A stretch of DNA of 64,000 nt from RBG-16-66-20 sp052386675 (GCA_052386675.1 JBQTJX010000018.1:1-64000), one strand, 5' to 3'. Counted from the stretch's first letter, positions 20,092 through 28,284 are shown. Made by a program: numbers and translations. Notes: a model not told the origin generated them from the sequence alone.

Positions 20092-21765
20092 ATGGCGGTC
20101 TTCAACCTCGGCAAGTTCCGCGACCTGGCCTTCGGCCGGGAACCGTTGCCGGACCATCCCCTGAGCGACGCGGCGGAAGCGAAGAAACTGCTGGCGCTCC
20201 TGCCAGAGGACGACCCCGATACCGCGCTGGCCGACCTGACCCACTGGGCGGCAACCATGAACGCCACCGAATCCTTCACGCCCGGCCGGCGCGCGCAGGT
20301 GCTGATGGAACTGGATGCGGCGGCGCGGCCGCTGTGGCGCGCGCAGTCCACCCGCTACCTGCGCCCCGGCGGCAAGCTGAGCGAAAGCCGCGACGGCGAG
20401 CCCGGGCTGCTGCGCGCGCTGAACGACTGCGCCGCCGAGATCGCCAACGGCTTCGCCATCGCGCTGGACGCGGACGGCGAGGACAAGGGCTGGATGAAGA
20501 AGAACCGGCCGCTGGTGACGCTGCGCAACCTGCGCTGGCTGAACCGGCGCCTGGCCATCTCGCACATGTTGCAGCTGTCGGCGACGGGTGCGATCTGGGA
20601 GCGCCTGCACCGACTGCACGCCATCGCGGAGGAAGGCAAGTACGCGCGGACCGCCATTGCGGTGCCCGACAGCGGAGGCAGGACGAGTTCGGCTCGCGCC
20701 GAGTACTCGCACGCGCTGCTGCTGGAGCTCGCCGCGCCCGACAGCCTGCGCGGCCGCGAGGTGGAACTGGTGTTCCGAATCGCGCAGCGCGTGGCAGCCA
20801 CTGTGCAGGTCGAGGCGGCCGCCTCGCCCGAGGCAACGTTCGCCATCGTGCCCATGGGCGATGAGCGGCCGATGCAGGTGCGCCGGCTCGGCAAGGGCGC
20901 GCTGCCCGGACTCCTGTACATCAACACCGCGAACACCCTGCCGCGCCTGCGCGCGGCGCTGGAGCGCGACCAGGGTCGCGATCCCGGCGAGGAGGACACG
21001 CAGTTCGGCAACGAGTACACACTGCGCGAACGCAACGCCATCCTCAACCGCCTGCTGGAGCACTGGGGGCCGAACCCGCCGCAGCGGCGCCTGAAGCGCG
21101 TCGCCATGGCGACGCCGGTGCGGCTGCTGGCGGGCTTCGATGCCGTCATGGGTGTGGTGCCGCCGCTGGAGAAGGAACGCGTGCCCGACGCCGACGTGTC
21201 GCGGCGCGAACTGCAGCTGAAGCTGGACGCGACCAGCAAGTCCATCCAGCGCAAACAGGTGAAGGCGGCGCGCCAGAGCCCGGCGCGGCTGGTGGACGCA
21301 AGCTCCGGAGGCATGGGAATCGCGGTGCGCCGGGCCGACGCGCCCTGGGCGACGCTGGGTACGCTGGTAGCAATCCTCATCGAGCCCGGCAAGGACTGGA
21401 TCCTCGCGGTGCTGCGCCGCGTCTACTCGGTCGAGGACGAACTGCGCCTCGGCCTTCAGCTGCTCTCGGCGAAGCCGCGGCTGATCACGCTGAAGGCCGA
21501 TCCGCACGCGGGCTCGTCGAACGCCTGGGAAGAGGCCACCATGTTCGAGGACAGCTTCAAGGAGCACTTCCGCAGCGCCATCCTGCTCGAGCCTCAGCCC
21601 ACGCCGCTCGCGGCCGCGGAATTCCTGCTGGCGCCAAAGACCGCCACTCGCGGCACGCAGTTCGACCTGCAACTGGCGCGCGGCACGCAGCGCCTGCGCA
21701 TCACGCGCCTGCACGTGGACAGCGAACACTTCCAGCGCGCCGCCTTCGAACCCCTGATTAAGTAG
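20092..21765 (+). CDS. Uncharacterised protein with a possible PilZ-like C-terminal domain
   Basis: A 557-residue soluble protein that I do not recognise with certainty. There is no signal peptide or membrane segment. The N-terminal two thirds look helical (RRAQVLMELDAAARPLW, RNLRWLNRRLAISHMLQ). Near residue 405 the segment ARLVDASSGGMGIAV, followed by GTLVAILIEPG and AVLRRVYSVEDELRLGLQLLS, resembles the beta-barrel of PilZ cyclic-di-GMP receptors (the family has D.S.GG), though the arginine motif is not clear. The ATG at 20092 is used; an in-frame TTG lies six codons earlier. The TAG stop overlaps the inverted repeat at 21764. If PilZ-like, it could respond to cyclic-di-GMP, for which a cyclase is present at 40235-41506. 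Confidence 0.45.
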   Translation: MAVFNLGKFRDLAFGREPLPDHPLSDAAEAKKLLALLPEDDPDTALADLTHWAATMNATESFTPGRRAQVLMELDAAARPLWRAQSTRYLRPGGKLSESRDGEPGLLRALNDCAAEIANGFAIALDADGEDKGWMKKNRPLVTLRNLRWLNRRLAISHMLQLSATGAIWERLHRLHAIAEEGKYARTAIAVPDSGGRTSSARAEYSHALLLELAAPDSLRGREVELVFRIAQRVAATVQVEAAASPEATFAIVPMGDERPMQVRRLGKGALPGLLYINTANTLPRLRAALERDQGRDPGEEDTQFGNEYTLRERNAILNRLLEHWGPNPPQRRLKRVAMATPVRLLAGFDAVMGVVPPLEKERVPDADVSRRELQLKLDATSKSIQRKQVKAARQSPARLVDASSGGMGIAVRRADAPWATLGTLVAILIEPGKDWILAVLRRVYSVEDELRLGLQLLSAKPRLITLKADPHAGSSNAWEEATMFEDSFKEHFRSAILLEPQPTPLAAAEFLLAPKTATRGTQFDLQLARGTQRLRITRLHVDSEHFQRAAFEPLIK

Positions 21766-21817
21766 GGACGGACCACGATTTCCGGCGACGTCCCGCCGGA
21801 AATCGTGGTCCGTCCCT
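21764..21817. repeat. Inverted repeat, copy 2 of the GGGACGGACCACGATT element
   Basis: A perfect 24-base arm (21764-21787) is repeated inverted at 21794-21817 around a six-base loop. The outer 16 or so bases are the same as in the copy at 6152-6209. It starts inside the stop codon of the upstream gene and ends seven bases before the convergent aminotransferase gene, so it could end transcription from both sides. Confidence 0.88.
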
Positions 21818-21824
21818 GATTTTC

Positions 21825-23333
21825 CTAGGCGGCCTTTTTCTTGCGCTGCGCGTCCTTGACGTGCATCTGCGCGTAGGCGCCATGGGCGGCGGCTTCGGCA
21901 TCGCCGACGTGCACCGGCTGGCCCATGTCGTCCAGCACCGAACCCAGCGCGGACAGGCACAGCATCACGTTGTCCGGGCGGCAGGAGTAGCCCATCAGGC
22001 CGATGCGCCAGATCTTGCCGGCGAGGGGCCCCAGGCCGGCGCCGATCTCGATGCCGAACTCGTTCAGCAGGCGCTTGCGCACCTCGGCTTCGTTCACGCC
22101 TTCCGGGCAACGCACCGCATTCATCTGCGGCAGCTGATATTTCTCGGCCACCAGCATCTTCATGCCCATGGCTTCCAGCCCGGCCTTGAGCGCGACATGG
22201 TGGCGCGTGGCGCGCGCCCAGGCGTTCTCCAGCCCTTCCTCGCGGATGAGCAGCAGCGCCTCGTGAAGGGCGAAGAGCGAATTGGTGGGCGCGGTGTGGT
22301 GGTAGGTGCGGGCCCCGGCGTTCCAGTACCCGAGCAGCAGGTTCATGTCCATGAACCAGCTGTGGATCTTGTCCTTCCTCGCCTTGACGCGCTCGACCAC
22401 GCGCTCGGAGAAGGACACCGGCGACAGGCCCGGCGTGCACGACAGGCATTTCTGGCTTGCCGAGTAGATGGCGTCGATTTCCCACTCGTCCACCTTGACC
22501 GGCGTGCCGGCCAGCGACGTCACCGCGTCCACGATCACCAGGGCGCCGTGCTTGTGCGCGATCTGCGTCAGCAGCTTCGCGTCCGACTGGCAGCCGGTTG
22601 AGGTCTCGGCGTGCACGAAGGCGACCACCTTCACGTCCTTGTGCTTCTTCAGCGCGTCTTCCACCTTCTGCGGGTCGACCGGTTCGCCCCACTTGTCCTC
22701 GATGAGGACGGGCACGCCGCCGCAGCGGATCACGTTCTCCAGCATGCGGCCGCCGAACACGCCGTTCTGGCACACGATCACCTTGTCCCCCGGTGCCACC
22801 ATGTTGACGAAGCAGAACTCCATGCCGACCGAGCCCGGCCCGGAGATGGGAAACGTCAACGCGTTCTTCGTCTGGTAGGCGTAGCGCAGCAGCGATTTCA
22901 GTTCCTCCATCATCTCGACGAAGACGGGGTCCAGGTAGCCGATCGCCGGCTGGCTCATGGTGGTGAGCACGCGCGGGTGGATCTCCGTCGGGCCGGGGCC
23001 CATGAGGGTGCGCTGCGGCGGGTGGAAGGAGTGGATGCGCTTGGCGGGGGCGTACTGGGTCATGGGATCGTTCTCCGGCATTCCGAAAGGGGCGTGCTCC
23101 GGGCGCGATTTCACGCGCACGGGGTTCTTGGTGCTGGCTTCGTTGATGACTTCGGCCGAGTTGATGCGGCCCTGCGTGACCCGCTCCACCTCGCCCGCCC
23201 AGCGGGCGGGGACGTAGCCGGTCTTCACCCAGTTGTGCACCACCGCGCGGTCGAGCTGGAAGGCGCGGGCCACATCGGCCTGGCTGCCGAACAGCTCGAC
23301 GAGGCGGGTCGCACAGTTGGCATCGCTCGACAT
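21825..23333 (-). CDS. Fusion of a Cro/YdaS-like DNA-binding domain with a class V PLP aminotransferase (serine/alanine-glyoxylate type)
   Basis: A 502-residue protein. Residues 1-66 form a YdaS/Cro-like helix-turn-helix (LVELFGSQADVARAFQLDRAVVHNW, VPARWAGEVERVT). After a short linker, residues about 100-480 are a fold-type I class V aminotransferase: RTLMGPGPTEIHPRVL, SGPGSVGMEF, HAETSTGC, VDAVTS with Asp269, and the PLP lysine Lys295 in SASQKCL. Such enzymes transfer amino groups from serine or alanine to glyoxylate. The frame is open throughout. An internal ATG at 23063 (Met91) has GGAGA nine bases upstream and matches the usual enzyme start, so enzyme-only product may also be made. The promoter upstream overlaps a palindrome that the HTH could bind. 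A feedback regulator like PutA is my inference. Confidence 0.85.
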   Translation of the reverse strand: MSSDANCATRLVELFGSQADVARAFQLDRAVVHNWVKTGYVPARWAGEVERVTQGRINSAEVINEASTKNPVRVKSRPEHAPFGMPENDPMTQYAPAKRIHSFHPPQRTLMGPGPTEIHPRVLTTMSQPAIGYLDPVFVEMMEELKSLLRYAYQTKNALTFPISGPGSVGMEFCFVNMVAPGDKVIVCQNGVFGGRMLENVIRCGGVPVLIEDKWGEPVDPQKVEDALKKHKDVKVVAFVHAETSTGCQSDAKLLTQIAHKHGALVIVDAVTSLAGTPVKVDEWEIDAIYSASQKCLSCTPGLSPVSFSERVVERVKARKDKIHSWFMDMNLLLGYWNAGARTYHHTAPTNSLFALHEALLLIREEGLENAWARATRHHVALKAGLEAMGMKMLVAEKYQLPQMNAVRCPEGVNEAEVRKRLLNEFGIEIGAGLGPLAGKIWRIGLMGYSCRPDNVMLCLSALGSVLDDMGQPVHVGDAEAAAHGAYAQMHVKDAQRKKKAA

Positions 23334-23340
23334 CGGGTGA

Positions 23341-23369
23341 ATTCTAGGCTGTCAAACTGAATTTGACAA
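23341..23369 (-). promoter_or_regulatory. Near-leaderless promoter with overlapping inverted-repeat operator for the HTH-aminotransferase gene
   Basis: Reading leftwards, TTGTCA at 23369-23364 is followed after 17 bases by TAGAAT at 23346-23341, each one mismatch from the sigma-70 consensus. The predicted transcript starts one or two bases from the ATG at 23333. A perfect inverted repeat, GTCAAA-N5-TTTGAC, occupies 23351-23367 and covers the -35 element and most of the spacer. That is an ideal place for repression by the helix-turn-helix domain encoded just downstream. Confidence 0.65.
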
Positions 23370-23376
23370 GGCCCTG

Positions 23377-23730
23377 TTATGCACCCCGAAACTCCGGCGG
23401 CACCCTGGTGCCGCGGATGTACTTTGTCCCCCAGCGCGCCACGGCCGCGAGCACGTGGCCCAGGTCCCGCCCCTTGGCCGTGAGGGAGTAGCGCCAGCGC
23501 ACCGGCCGGTCCTGATAGGGCTCGGCTTCGACGAGGCCTGCCGCCTCCATCTTCTTCAGGCGGTCGGCGAGGATGTTGGTCGGGATCGCCTCATCGCAGG
23601 CGAGCAGCGCCTTGAAGGTGTCCCGTCCGCGCAGCAGGTCACGCACCACGAGCAGCGTCCACCTGTCGCCCGCGAGGTCGAGGGCGCAGGCAACGGGGCA
23701 GCTGGAGCGGCGCTTGCCAGTCACTTGCAT
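23377..23730 (-). CDS. HxlR-family transcriptional regulator
   Basis: A 117-residue winged-helix regulator. The HxlR signature is clear: CPVACALDLAGDRWTLLVVRDL, the F..L......I..NILADRLKKMEAAGLV recognition region, the wing RPVRWRYSLTAKG, and a final AVARWGTKY. The ATG at 23730 is chosen because the signature begins ten residues later; an in-frame start 18 codons upstream would add an unrelated sequence. Its start codon lies inside a perfect 17-base palindrome, and an MFS transporter is divergent at 23787. Autorepression and control of the transporter are therefore likely. The inducer is unknown; some family members sense aldehydes or quinones through the N-terminal cysteine region. Confidence 0.9.
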   Translation of the reverse strand: MQVTGKRRSSCPVACALDLAGDRWTLLVVRDLLRGRDTFKALLACDEAIPTNILADRLKKMEAAGLVEAEPYQDRPVRWRYSLTAKGRDLGHVLAAVARWGTKYIRGTRVPPEFRGA

Positions 23731-23739
23731 TATGCAAGT
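23723..23739. promoter_or_regulatory. Perfect palindrome, probable HxlR operator
   Basis: ACTTGCAT-T-ATGCAAGT is a perfect 8+1+8 palindrome between the divergent hxlR-type gene and the MFS gene. It covers the regulator's start codon and lies 48 bases before the transporter start. On the plus strand TTGCAT within it could serve as a -35 with TAGCCT (23748-23753) as a weak -10, so binding would block transporter transcription. Confidence 0.65.
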
Positions 23740-23786
23740 ATATGGGCTAGCCTGCGCTCCCCGCAACCAGCAAGCCACCCGCATCC

Positions 23787-24998
23787 ATGTCCGGGAATTC
23801 CCGCGCCGCCCTCGTCGTCACCCTCGCCGCCGCTACCTTCCTCATGGTCACCATGGGCGTTCGCCAGTCCTTCGGCCTGTTCGTCTCGCCGCTCAACTCC
23901 TCCACCGGCCTTGGGATCGCGACCATCAGCTTCGCCCTCGCCATCGGGCAGTTCACCTGGGGCGCGATCCAGCCCATTGCGGGCGCGCTCGCCGACCGCC
24001 ACGGCCCGGCGCCGGTGCTCACCGGCGGCATCCTGCTGCTCGCCGCCGGCACCGCGCTGACGCCGTTCATGGATTCGGGCCTGGGGCTCATCGTCGCGCT
24101 GGGCCTGCTCGCCTCCATCGGCTCGGGCGCGGGCAGCTTCTCGGTGCTGATCGGCGCCGCGGCGCAGCGCCTGCCCGCGGAGGCGCGCGGCAAGGCCTCG
24201 GGCGTGATCAATGCCGGCGGCTCCATGGGACAGTTCGTGTTCGCGCCCATCGCGCAGGCGCTGATCCAGGCGCTGGGCTGGATGGCCGCGCTCTGGACGC
24301 TCGCCGCGACGACGCTGCTCGCGCTGCCGCTGGTGCGCAAGGTGGCCGGCGGCTCCACCGCCGCGCCAGCGCCCGCTGCCGGCGGCGCCTCGCCCTGGAG
24401 CGCGCTGCGCGACGCCTTCGGCGACCGCAGCTACCTGCTGCTCAACGCAGGCTTCTTCACCTGCGGCTTCCACATCGCGTTCCTGGTGACGCACCTGCCG
24501 CAGGAAGTGGACCTGTGCGGCCTGCCGCCGACGGTAGCGAGCTGGTCCCTCGCCATCATTGGCCTGGCCAACATCGCGGGAAGTCTCATTGCGGGCTACG
24601 CCACCGCGAAATACCGCAGCAAGCACATCCTCGCGCTGATGTACGGTTCGCGCGCGCTGCTGATCGCGGTGTACCTGGTGTCGCCGAAGACCGAGCTCAC
24701 CTTCTACCTCTTCGCCGCGGGGCTCGGGCTGACGTGGCTGGCGACGGTGCCGCCTACCGCGGCCATCGTGGGCAAGCTCTTCGGCGTGCGCTTCCTGGGG
24801 ACCCTCTTCGGCATGACGCTGCTGTCGCACCAGATCGGCGGCTTCCTGGGCGCCTGGCTGGGCGGCCTCGCCATCGAGGCCACCGGAAGCTACGCCTGGA
24901 TGTGGTACGCGGACATGGTGCTCGCGGCCGCGGCCGCGCTGGTCAATCTGCCGATTCGCGAGGCGCGGCCGGTCAAACCTCAAGCTGTCCCGGCATAG
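23787..24998 (+). CDS. MFS transporter (monocarboxylate/oxalate-formate type)
   Basis: A 403-residue inner-membrane protein with about twelve hydrophobic helices split by a central loop rich in Ala/Pro near residue 195. The N-terminal half shows GVRQSFGLFVSPL and GALADRHGPAPVL, the latter being the MFS loop 2-3 signature, and GSGAGSFSVLIGAAAQRLP. The second half contains IAGSLIAGYATAKY and GTLFGMTLLSHQIGGFLGAWLGG, typical of the monocarboxylate/OFA branch. The substrate is probably a small organic acid, but that is not shown. It is divergent from the HxlR regulator and shares the palindrome at 23723-23739. Confidence 0.88.
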   Translation: MSGNSRAALVVTLAAATFLMVTMGVRQSFGLFVSPLNSSTGLGIATISFALAIGQFTWGAIQPIAGALADRHGPAPVLTGGILLLAAGTALTPFMDSGLGLIVALGLLASIGSGAGSFSVLIGAAAQRLPAEARGKASGVINAGGSMGQFVFAPIAQALIQALGWMAALWTLAATTLLALPLVRKVAGGSTAAPAPAAGGASPWSALRDAFGDRSYLLLNAGFFTCGFHIAFLVTHLPQEVDLCGLPPTVASWSLAIIGLANIAGSLIAGYATAKYRSKHILALMYGSRALLIAVYLVSPKTELTFYLFAAGLGLTWLATVPPTAAIVGKLFGVRFLGTLFGMTLLSHQIGGFLGAWLGGLAIEATGSYAWMWYADMVLAAAAALVNLPIREARPVKPQAVPA

Positions 24999-25056
24999 GG
25001 AATCGAAGTACCCTCGGAGAAACGCACGCCATCCAGTGCCCGATAGCGGAGGATCG

Positions 25057-26778
25057 ATGACCACTCGCACCAGATACGCTGCGGCCCTTGCCGCGCTCGC
25101 GGCGCTTTCTTCCTGCGGCACCGGCCCGCAGAAGGACGACCCGGGCACCCGGTCGCTCGGAGTGGCGCGCGGCTCCGCGTTGATGGCGTGCACGGCGCTC
25201 CCTACCGCATTCCGCTTCGAGCAAACGATCCTGGACTCGGCGGCGACCGTCGCAGTGGGCGGCCTCGCGCTCTCGGGCAAGCCGGCGCCCGCGCACTGCC
25301 TCGTCAAGGGCCGCATGTACCCGCGCAAGGGCGCGGACGGGCGCGACTACGCCATCGGTTTCGAGATGCGCCTGCCAAAGGACTGGAACGGCCGCTTCTA
25401 CTACCAGGGCAACGGGGGGCTGGATGGAAACGTACAGCCGGCGCAAGGCGCGCTGGGCGGCGGTCCGCTCACGGGCGCCCTCCTGCAGGGATTCGCGGTC
25501 ATCAGTTCCGACGCGGGCCACAGCGGCGCGCAGACGCCCTACTTCGGTCTGGAGCCGCAGGCGCGCCTGGACTACGGCTACCAAGCGGTGATGAAACTGA
25601 CGCCGATGGCCAAGGCGCTCATCGCCGCCGCCTATGGCCGGCCCGCGGACCGCTCGTATATCGGCGGCTGCTCGAACGGCGGCCGCCACGTCATGGTGGC
25701 CGCGGCGCGCCTGGGCAACCAGTACGACGGCTTCCTCGCCGGCGCCCCCGGCTATCGCCTGCCGCTCGCCGCGCTCACGCAGCTATGGGGCGCGCAGCAG
25801 TGGGCGCCGCTCGCCACACCCGGGGCTAGCGTGCCGCACCCGATGAATCCAAAGGCAAGGATCGCGGACCTGGGCAGCGCGTTCACGCAACCGGAACGCC
25901 GCGCCGTGGCCGATGCGATCCTGGCGCGCTGCGATGCGCTGGACGGCCTGCGCGACGGTATCGTCCAGGACACCCGGGCCTGCCAGGCCGCATTCCATGT
26001 TGAGCGCGACGTGCCCACCTGCGGCGGCACGCGCAACGGCGCCTGCCTAACTGCGGCGCAGAAGCGCGTGCTCGCGGACGTGTTCGCCGGCGCGCGCACG
26101 AAAGAAGGCCGCGCGTTCTACGCGCCTTTTGCCTTCGACCCGGGCATCGCGGGAGAGAACTGGGCGCGCTGGAAGTTCGTGAACGCGCTGGCGCTCGACC
26201 CGCTCGCAGTGGGCGCGGTGTTCAGCGTGCCGCCTGGGCGGGTCGAGCCGTTCAAGGTGGACGTCGATGCGCGCCTGCCACTCCTTGCTTCGACCAACGC
26301 CGCGTTCGCCGAGTCCGGCCTCGCGCTCATGTCCCCGCCGGGCAACGACAACCCGGTGAATCTGGAGCCGCTGCGCGCGCGCGGCGCGAAAATCGTCCTC
26401 TACCACGGGGTGAGCGACGCGGTGTTCTCGGCCGAGGACACGCGCCAGTGGTGGGAGCGTGTGGATCGCGCCACCGGCGGCCGCGCGGCGCAGTTCGCGC
26501 GCTATTTCCCGGTGCCGGGGATGAACCACTGCAGCGCAGGTCCGGCCACCGACCAGTTTGATCTTCTCACGCCGCTCGTGCGCTGGGTCGAGGAAGGCGT
26601 CGCGCCTCAGGCCGTGACCGCGTCGGCGCGCGGTCCGGGCAATCCGGGCGGCGTCAATGTCGAGCTTCCGCAAGGCTGGTCGCCCGCGCGTAGCCGACCG
26701 CTTTGCGCCTACCCGGCGGTGGCGCGCTACAAGGGCTCGGGCGATCCGGAGCTTGCGTCCAGCTTCGAGTGCCGTTGA
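25057..26778 (+). CDS. Tannase/feruloyl esterase-family lipoprotein
   Basis: A 573-residue serine esterase. GGAGGATCG precedes the ATG at 25057. A lipoprotein signal ends LSSC (Cys20), so it is probably anchored in the outer membrane or periplasm. The nucleophile elbow is GGCSNGGRH with Cys205-Ser206. The acid site is in YHGVSDAVFS and the histidine in PGMNHCSAGP; the adjacent cysteines (Cys205 and the Cys after His) match the disulfide next to the active site in tannases and MHET hydrolase. Substrates in this family are aromatic esters such as gallate, ferulate or mono-hydroxyethyl terephthalate esters. Which one applies here cannot be read from the sequence. It follows the organic-acid-type MFS transporter by 58 bases, which suggests joint aromatic-ester use. 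Confidence 0.88.
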   Translation: MTTRTRYAAALAALAALSSCGTGPQKDDPGTRSLGVARGSALMACTALPTAFRFEQTILDSAATVAVGGLALSGKPAPAHCLVKGRMYPRKGADGRDYAIGFEMRLPKDWNGRFYYQGNGGLDGNVQPAQGALGGGPLTGALLQGFAVISSDAGHSGAQTPYFGLEPQARLDYGYQAVMKLTPMAKALIAAAYGRPADRSYIGGCSNGGRHVMVAAARLGNQYDGFLAGAPGYRLPLAALTQLWGAQQWAPLATPGASVPHPMNPKARIADLGSAFTQPERRAVADAILARCDALDGLRDGIVQDTRACQAAFHVERDVPTCGGTRNGACLTAAQKRVLADVFAGARTKEGRAFYAPFAFDPGIAGENWARWKFVNALALDPLAVGAVFSVPPGRVEPFKVDVDARLPLLASTNAAFAESGLALMSPPGNDNPVNLEPLRARGAKIVLYHGVSDAVFSAEDTRQWWERVDRATGGRAAQFARYFPVPGMNHCSAGPATDQFDLLTPLVRWVEEGVAPQAVTASARGPGNPGGVNVELPQGWSPARSRPLCAYPAVARYKGSGDPELASSFECR

Positions 26779-26788
26779 GGGCGTCCCG

Positions 26789-27259
26789 CTATCCGAGCCT
26801 GAGGCAGGCGAGCCCCTCGAATCGCGCGAAATCAGCGTCGAAGGTCACCAGCCGCAGGTGCGCGCTGCGCGCGAAGGCGGCCAGGTACGCATCGCTCCAG
26901 AGGCGCGCGGGGAATCCGGGCGTGCGTGCGTAGCCGAGAAACGCCGCCTCGCACCCCGCCGGCTCCGGTGCCAGCGCCACCTCGGGCAAGGCGCGCAACG
27001 CCTCGTAGCGGGCCGCAGCCTGCGCAGGCGAGCACGTGGCGGCGCCCATAAGCTTGGGTTGCGTGAGCAACCTCAAGAACCCCAGTACCGTCTGGCGGCA
27101 GAAGCAGATCTTGGGAACCTGCGCACCTTCTTCGCGCCAATAGCGCCGCGCGCGATCGTGATGGACGTGGTTGTCCACGGACAGCGCTATCCAGACGTTC
27201 AGGTCGGGAAGGTCGCCCGCGCGCAGGTACGCGTGTGCCGGCGCCTCGCCGGCATGCAC
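26789..27259 (-). CDS. vapC: PIN-domain toxin (VapC family)
   Basis: A 156-residue PIN-domain ribonuclease toxin. Acidic residues sit where expected: LPDLNVWIAL near the start, a conserved WSDAYLAAFA, and the paired aspartates in LVTFDADFARFEG near the end. The likely start is GTG at 27259, ten bases after the antitoxin stop, with GCAGGT directly before it. It is the second gene of a toxin-antitoxin pair and meets the tannase gene tail to tail, 10 bases apart. Confidence 0.82.
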   Translation of the reverse strand: MHAGEAPAHAYLRAGDLPDLNVWIALSVDNHVHHDRARRYWREEGAQVPKICFCRQTVLGFLRLLTQPKLMGAATCSPAQAAARYEALRALPEVALAPEPAGCEAAFLGYARTPGFPARLWSDAYLAAFARSAHLRLVTFDADFARFEGLACLRLG

Positions 27260-27269
27260 ACCTGCAGAA

Positions 27270-27518
27270 CTACGAGTCGGTGAGCGAGTCGGCAAGCGCG
27301 GTGAGTTCGGCGTTGCTGTACGCCTTGAGCTTGCGCCGCCCGCCGCGAACCGGCACGGGAAGCGCACTGGGCACCCGCTGTTCGGCGCCCCGCCCGCCCG
27401 TCGCGAGCCCGGCACGGACCAGTCTGGGCACCAGTTCCTTTAGCGTGGTGTCCTCCAGCGCCGCCTGCGCCTTCAGGGCGCGGAACAGGTCATCCGGCAG
27501 ATCCAGTGTTGTGCGCAT
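27270..27518 (-). CDS. vapB: Ribbon-helix-helix antitoxin (VapB family)
   Basis: An 82-residue protein with an N-terminal ribbon-helix-helix: MRTTLDLPDDLFRALKAQAALEDTTLKELV is the canonical beta strand plus two helices. The C-terminal part (KLKAYSNAELTALADSL) would wrap the toxin. The gene directly precedes vapC in the same direction, and the repressor domain normally autoregulates the pair. A TAATAT -10-like hexamer lies at 27525-27530. The direct repeat ATGCG-TTT-ATGCG begins at the start codon region and could be an operator. Confidence 0.82.
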   Translation of the reverse strand: MRTTLDLPDDLFRALKAQAALEDTTLKELVPRLVRAGLATGGRGAEQRVPSALPVPVRGGRRKLKAYSNAELTALADSLTDS

Positions 27519-27541
27519 AAACGCATATTAGCACATCTCGC

Positions 27542-28282
27542 CTAGTAGGGCGCCACCCCGATGCGCCCGACCATCGGCAGCTTCAGCGCCGGGCGCAGCG
27601 GGTCGATCCCGAAGGTGAGCCCCAGCAGGTTCAGTTCGAGCCCTTCGACACCGCTGAGCGTCAGTGCCAGCACGCCGCCCAGCGACAGTTGCCCGCCGCG
27701 TCCGCTGGGCGCCGAGCCGACGATGCTGTCGCCCAGGTAGTCCTTGCCGATCGCGGTCGGCGGCAGGTGCGCGCCGAGTTCCGGCACCGCGCGCGTGATC
27801 CACGCCACGAAGGTGTTGGAGTTCGGCCCAGGCCAGGCGCTGTACTCGCTTGCATGGGGGTAGGACTTCGCCGCCGCGTCGATGCGCGGGATGAGCGCCG
27901 CAGCCTCGGCGCCGCGCTTGTCGGCATAGAGCTCGGGCTCGGCGCCGAACCAGCGCGCGTCGGCGTGGCGCTGGCTCACCACCACCGCCGATCCGGACCA
28001 GCGCAGGCGCCAGCCGATGACTTCGTACACCGTATAGGCGTCGGCGTTCTCGGGCTTCACCGCGACCCAGGTGTGCACGCCGAACAGGCCGCGCATGCCG
28101 ACAGTGCGCGCGCCGTAGACCTGGACCACCGCTTCGGGCGTCGTCGCCGCGCTCGGCGCCAGGCCCACCGGCTCGCGGCTGGCGGTACGCCAGTCCTGCG
28201 CCACCACGGCGCGGCCGACCACGAGGGCAAGGAGGACGGCGAGGATGGAAACGGAAAGGACCACTTTGCGCGTGCGCTTCAT
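27542..28282 (-). CDS. DUF3750-family membrane-anchored protein
   Basis: A 246-residue protein with one N-terminal transmembrane segment (VVLSVSILAVLLALVVGRAVVA) and a soluble, probably periplasmic, domain. The body matches what I know as DUF3750: VVQVYGARTVGMRGLFGVHTWVAVKP, YEVIGWRLRW, a WPGPNSNTFVAWI motif and a C-terminal GLTFGIDPLRPALKLPMVGRIG. The PGPNSNTF string looks catalytic or structural but no activity is known to me. The ATG at 28282 is two bases from the ttcA stop, so the genes are probably co-transcribed. Confidence 0.75.
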   Translation of the reverse strand: MKRTRKVVLSVSILAVLLALVVGRAVVAQDWRTASREPVGLAPSAATTPEAVVQVYGARTVGMRGLFGVHTWVAVKPENADAYTVYEVIGWRLRWSGSAVVVSQRHADARWFGAEPELYADKRGAEAAALIPRIDAAAKSYPHASEYSAWPGPNSNTFVAWITRAVPELGAHLPPTAIGKDYLGDSIVGSAPSGRGGQLSLGGVLALTLSGVEGLELNLLGLTFGIDPLRPALKLPMVGRIGVAPY

Positions 28283-28284
28283 CG

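Noticed and set aside
21818..21850. The GGCGGCCTTTTTCTTGCG string as a terminator
   Set aside because: It is the coding sequence for the lysine/alanine end of the aminotransferase; the perfect inverted repeat just before it is the better candidate.
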